Shown: one piece after another, positions 61,725-64,000 of the stretch
How the letters are laid out: every line of letters begins with the position of its first letter
Numbering within the stretch: position 1 is the stretch's first letter
From: Qipengyuania flava
GTDB lineage: Bacteria > Pseudomonadota > Alphaproteobacteria > Sphingomonadales > Sphingomonadaceae
Assembly: GCF_019448255.1 (NCBI RefSeq)
Contig: NZ_CP080410.1
Span: forward strand, 682,001-746,000
Direction of reading: 5' to 3'
DNA length: 64,000 bases
Position numbers and translations under genes: made by a program
The notes under the pieces: model-generated
Database searches by the model: none
The model's input: the letters and a program-made list of their open reading frames with translations, nothing else
What the model was told of the DNA's origin: nothing

Positions 61725-63272
61725 CTACTCGCTCTTCAGCCTGCGCCAGGCGAGCCCTGCAAATTCGCACAGCAGCGGGCGCGTGTCGCGCGGGTCGATG
61801 ATGTCCTCGACATTGAAGCGCTCGGCGCTGCGGAAGGGTGAGGTGACCTTGTCCAGCCGGGCACGAATAGCCTCCAGCTCGGCTGCCGGGTCTTCGGCGG
61901 CTTCCAGCTCGGACTTGTAGGCAACTTCCAGCCCGCCCGCGATCGGCAAGGACCCCCAATCGCCCGAGGGCCAGCAGTAGCGGTACTGGTAAGTCTCAGC
62001 GTTGCTCATGGCGCTGCCGGCAATGCCATAGGCGCGGCGCAGCACGATGGAGGCGAGGGGCACAGTCGCCTTGTACACCGCGTTCATCGCCTGCACGCCG
62101 TAGCGGATCGTGCCTGCCATCTCTGCCTCGCGTCCGATCATGAAGCCCGGGTTGTCGACCAGGTGGACGATCGGCAGGCGGAACTGGTCGGCGAGCTTCA
62201 CGAAGCGTTCGACCTTCTCGCTCGATTTCGCATCCCACGATCCGCCGAGGTAGCTGGGATCGGATGCGAGCACCATCACCGGCCAGCCGTCCAACCGGGC
62301 AAGCGCAGTGATGCAGGCGCGGCCCCACATACGGCCGATCTCGAACACCGTGCCGCGGTCGAACACCGCATCCATGCAGCGGCGCATCGAATAGACCTGC
62401 TTCTCCTCGCGCGGGACGAGGTCGATGAGGAAGTCCTCGCGCCGGTCGGCGGGGTCTTCGCATTCTGCGCGGCGGGCGAGCTGGCCGACATGCTCGGGCA
62501 TGAAGGAGAGGAAATGGCGCGCGCGGGCGAAGGCCTCGGCTTCGCTTGCGACCTCGTCATCGACCACGCCGTTGCGCGTATGGATGCCGCTGCCGCCCAA
62601 ATCTTCCTTGGCCTGCTGGTGATCGGCGGAGCCCTTGTAGCTTTCGCCAAGGCCATCGACCACGGCCGGGCCTGCGGCGAAGATCTGGCTCAGGCCCTTG
62701 ACCATGATCGAATAATGGCTGGCGACCGTGCGCGCCGCGCCTAGGCCTGCTGTCGGGCCGAGAGCCAAGGCGACAACGGGCACGGTGTCGAGGTTCTTGA
62801 CCACGTCCGACCAGCCCGGGACGGCCGGAATGTAGGTCGCACCGATCTGTTCGAGTGTCTTTACGCTGCCGCCGCCGCCCGTGCCGTCGATCATGCGGAT
62901 AAGCGGTATCTTGAGCTCATGCGCCATCTTTTCGGCCTGCACCATCTTGCGGGAAATTCCCGCATCGGCCGCGCCGCCGCGAATGGTGAAATCGTCGGCC
63001 GTGGCGACGACGGGACGCCCGCCGATCAGCGCCTTGCCGAAGAGAAAAGGGGCGGGGAGGACGCTCTCGAGATTGCCGTCCTCGTCATAGCTGCCCTTGC
63101 CCGCGATCTTGCCGATCTCGCGGAAACTGCCGTCGTCGACCAGCGCGGCGAGCCGGGCGCGGGCATCCATCTTTCCCCGGCCATGCTGGCGCGCGACCTT
63201 CTCCTCGCCGCCCATCTGCTCGGCGAGCGCCTCGCGTGCGCGCAGTTCATCGAGTTCTTTCTGCCAGCTCAT
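61725..63272 (-). CDS. Acyl-CoA carboxylase, carboxyltransferase (beta) subunit
   Basis: The protein has 515 aa from ATG 63272. The two crotonase-like halves each show an oxyanion-hole region: GGGGSVKTLEQ, GPTAGLGAARTVASHY and IVHLVDNPGFMIGREAE, YGIAGSAMSN. The architecture matches propionyl-/methylcrotonyl-CoA carboxylase beta chains, which transfer carboxyl from biotin to acyl-CoA. It could serve propionyl-CoA made by the valine operon, but that pairing is only inferred. The alpha subunit gene lies 55 bases upstream. Confidence 0.9.
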   Translation of the reverse strand: MSWQKELDELRAREALAEQMGGEEKVARQHGRGKMDARARLAALVDDGSFREIGKIAGKGSYDEDGNLESVLPAPFLFGKALIGGRPVVATADDFTIRGGAADAGISRKMVQAEKMAHELKIPLIRMIDGTGGGGSVKTLEQIGATYIPAVPGWSDVVKNLDTVPVVALALGPTAGLGAARTVASHYSIMVKGLSQIFAAGPAVVDGLGESYKGSADHQQAKEDLGGSGIHTRNGVVDDEVASEAEAFARARHFLSFMPEHVGQLARRAECEDPADRREDFLIDLVPREEKQVYSMRRCMDAVFDRGTVFEIGRMWGRACITALARLDGWPVMVLASDPSYLGGSWDAKSSEKVERFVKLADQFRLPIVHLVDNPGFMIGREAEMAGTIRYGVQAMNAVYKATVPLASIVLRRAYGIAGSAMSNAETYQYRYCWPSGDWGSLPIAGGLEVAYKSELEAAEDPAAELEAIRARLDKVTSPFRSAERFNVEDIIDPRDTRPLLCEFAGLAWRRLKSE

Positions 63273-63327
63273 GCGTGCCCTCTCTCCTCGGGGGCACGCT
63301 TGCAAGGGATGGGCGGAAAGGAAAGCC

Positions 63328-64000
63328 TTATTCTTCTTTCGGCTCCACAACCGCGAGCACCGCCTCGACCTGCACCTGCCCGCCCGTCGCAGCCGAAAGC
63401 TCGGTGACGGTTCCGTCGAAGGGCGCGGTGAGCGCGTGTTCCATCTTCATCGCCTCGAGCACCATCAGCCGCTGGCCAGCGGTGACCGCATCGCCCTCGG
63501 CCACATCGACCGCGATGACCTTGCCCGGCATCGGGGCGAGGATGGCGCCGTCGGCGGCGGAGGCGGCGCCCGAACCGCGCGACTGGCGTTCGAAGACGAA
63601 GCTCTGGCCGTCTGCAAAGACCACGGCGCGTGCCGGATCGACAAAACCGGTCGCAAAGGCTTCGATGTTCGACGTCGCCGCCGCGACGGTCCGCGTCTCG
63701 CCTTTATGCGTGAGAGTGGTGCTCAACACGCCTGGAGCGTTCAGGCGAAGGCCGATCGGAAGGTCATCGAAGGGCTCGGTTTCCGCCAGCGCTACGAAGT
63801 CTGCGGCGCTTTGCCAGATGTCCTCATCGGCTTCGTCCGAAGAAATGAGCGTTTCGAGCTTGGCTTCGATGAAGCCCGTGTCCAGGCGCGCATCCGCAAA
63901 ATCCTCATCGCGCAAGCAGTTAGCAATGAACGCCGCGTTGGTCTTCACCGGCCAGATTTCGACATCCTCGGCTATGTCCGCGAGCTGTTCGATGGCTTCT
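63328..64000 (-). CDS. Acyl-CoA carboxylase, biotin carboxylase/biotin carrier (alpha) subunit, 5' partial
   Basis: Only the last ~224 residues are in the window; the frame is open through the right edge. It begins with the end of the biotin carboxylase domain (EIWPVKTNAAFIANCLRD), then a linker and the biotinyl domain APMPGKVIAVDVAEGDAVTAGQ followed by the biotinylation site EAMKMEH. The remainder of the gene lies to the right. Together with the beta gene it forms a heteromeric acyl-CoA carboxylase operon. Substrate is undetermined (propionyl-, methylcrotonyl- or geranyl-CoA types are alike at this end). Confidence 0.92.
   Translation of the reverse strand, partial: EAIEQLADIAEDVEIWPVKTNAAFIANCLRDEDFADARLDTGFIEAKLETLISSDEADEDIWQSAADFVALAETEPFDDLPIGLRLNAPGVLSTTLTHKGETRTVAAATSNIEAFATGFVDPARAVVFADGQSFVFERQSRGSGAASAADGAILAPMPGKVIAVDVAEGDAVTAGQRLMVLEAMKMEHALTAPFDGTVTELSAATGGQVQVEAVLAVVEPKEE

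Overview
The window is GC-rich, densely coded chromosomal DNA from an alphaproteobacterium. The closest fit is Sphingomonadales/Erythrobacteraceae. This rests on gene content (a complete cco cbb3-oxidase operon, a DcaP-like porin, a DUF6356-like small protein, a CrbSR acetate switch, valine-degradation genes) and on frequent TTG/GTG starts. It is an inference, because no rRNA lies in the window. No gene-free stretch exceeds 300 bases, and I saw no phage, IS element or CRISPR array.

Region 1 (1-14.5 kb) is the unusual part. A plus-strand operon holds a GlcG/HbpS-like double-domain protein (cut by the left edge), a 616-aa outer-membrane beta-barrel and a 1372-aa secreted decaheme cytochrome fused to LVIVD repeats. 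A convergent minus-strand operon holds a flavoprotein fused to two cyclic-nucleotide-binding domains and four [4Fe-4S] motifs, a membrane diheme cytochrome b, an FHA-TM-decaheme fusion and a cAMP-phosphodiesterase-like enzyme. A CcmI-like TPR protein is divergent from it. Together they contain every part expected of an electron path from cytoplasmic NAD(P)H across both membranes, apparently gated by cyclic nucleotides and possibly phosphothreonine. I do not recognise it as a described system.

Region 2 (14.5-17.4 kb) has a polysaccharide flippase, an NTP-transferase and an Nmad3-like protein. Region 3 (17.5-24.4 kb) is a nine-gene minus-strand operon for valine/isobutyrate degradation (mmsA, acyl-CoA dehydrogenase, 3-hydroxyisobutyryl-CoA hydrolase, enoyl-CoA hydratase, mmsB) with two lipoproteins, a RidA protein and a small membrane protein. 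Region 4 (24.6-32.3 kb) has an MBL hydrolase, a GST, an acyl-CoA synthetase, two acyl-CoA dehydrogenases and a DcaP-like porin.

Region 5 (32.4-43.2 kb) is the acetate module: acs-crbR, the transporter-fused kinase CrbS, a symporter with its DUF4212 partner, and the frequently linked exonuclease and CBS/DUF294 protein. tRNA-Gly(CCC) follows. Region 6 (43.4-54.5 kb) is the microaerobic block: hemN, a small protein, ccoSIHGPQON, a Crp/Fnr regulator with FNR-type DNA specificity but without the FNR cysteine signature, and ompW. Three FNR-type palindromes lie before ccoN, between the regulator and ompW, and before hemN.

Region 7 (54.6-64 kb) is ordinary housekeeping and metabolism: YeiH transporter, DUF6356, SDR, a membrane protein, Dps, 6-phosphogluconolactonase, Nudix, DNA polymerase IV, an MFS exporter, a 33-bp inverted repeat, and acyl-CoA carboxylase beta and alpha subunits (alpha is cut by the right edge).
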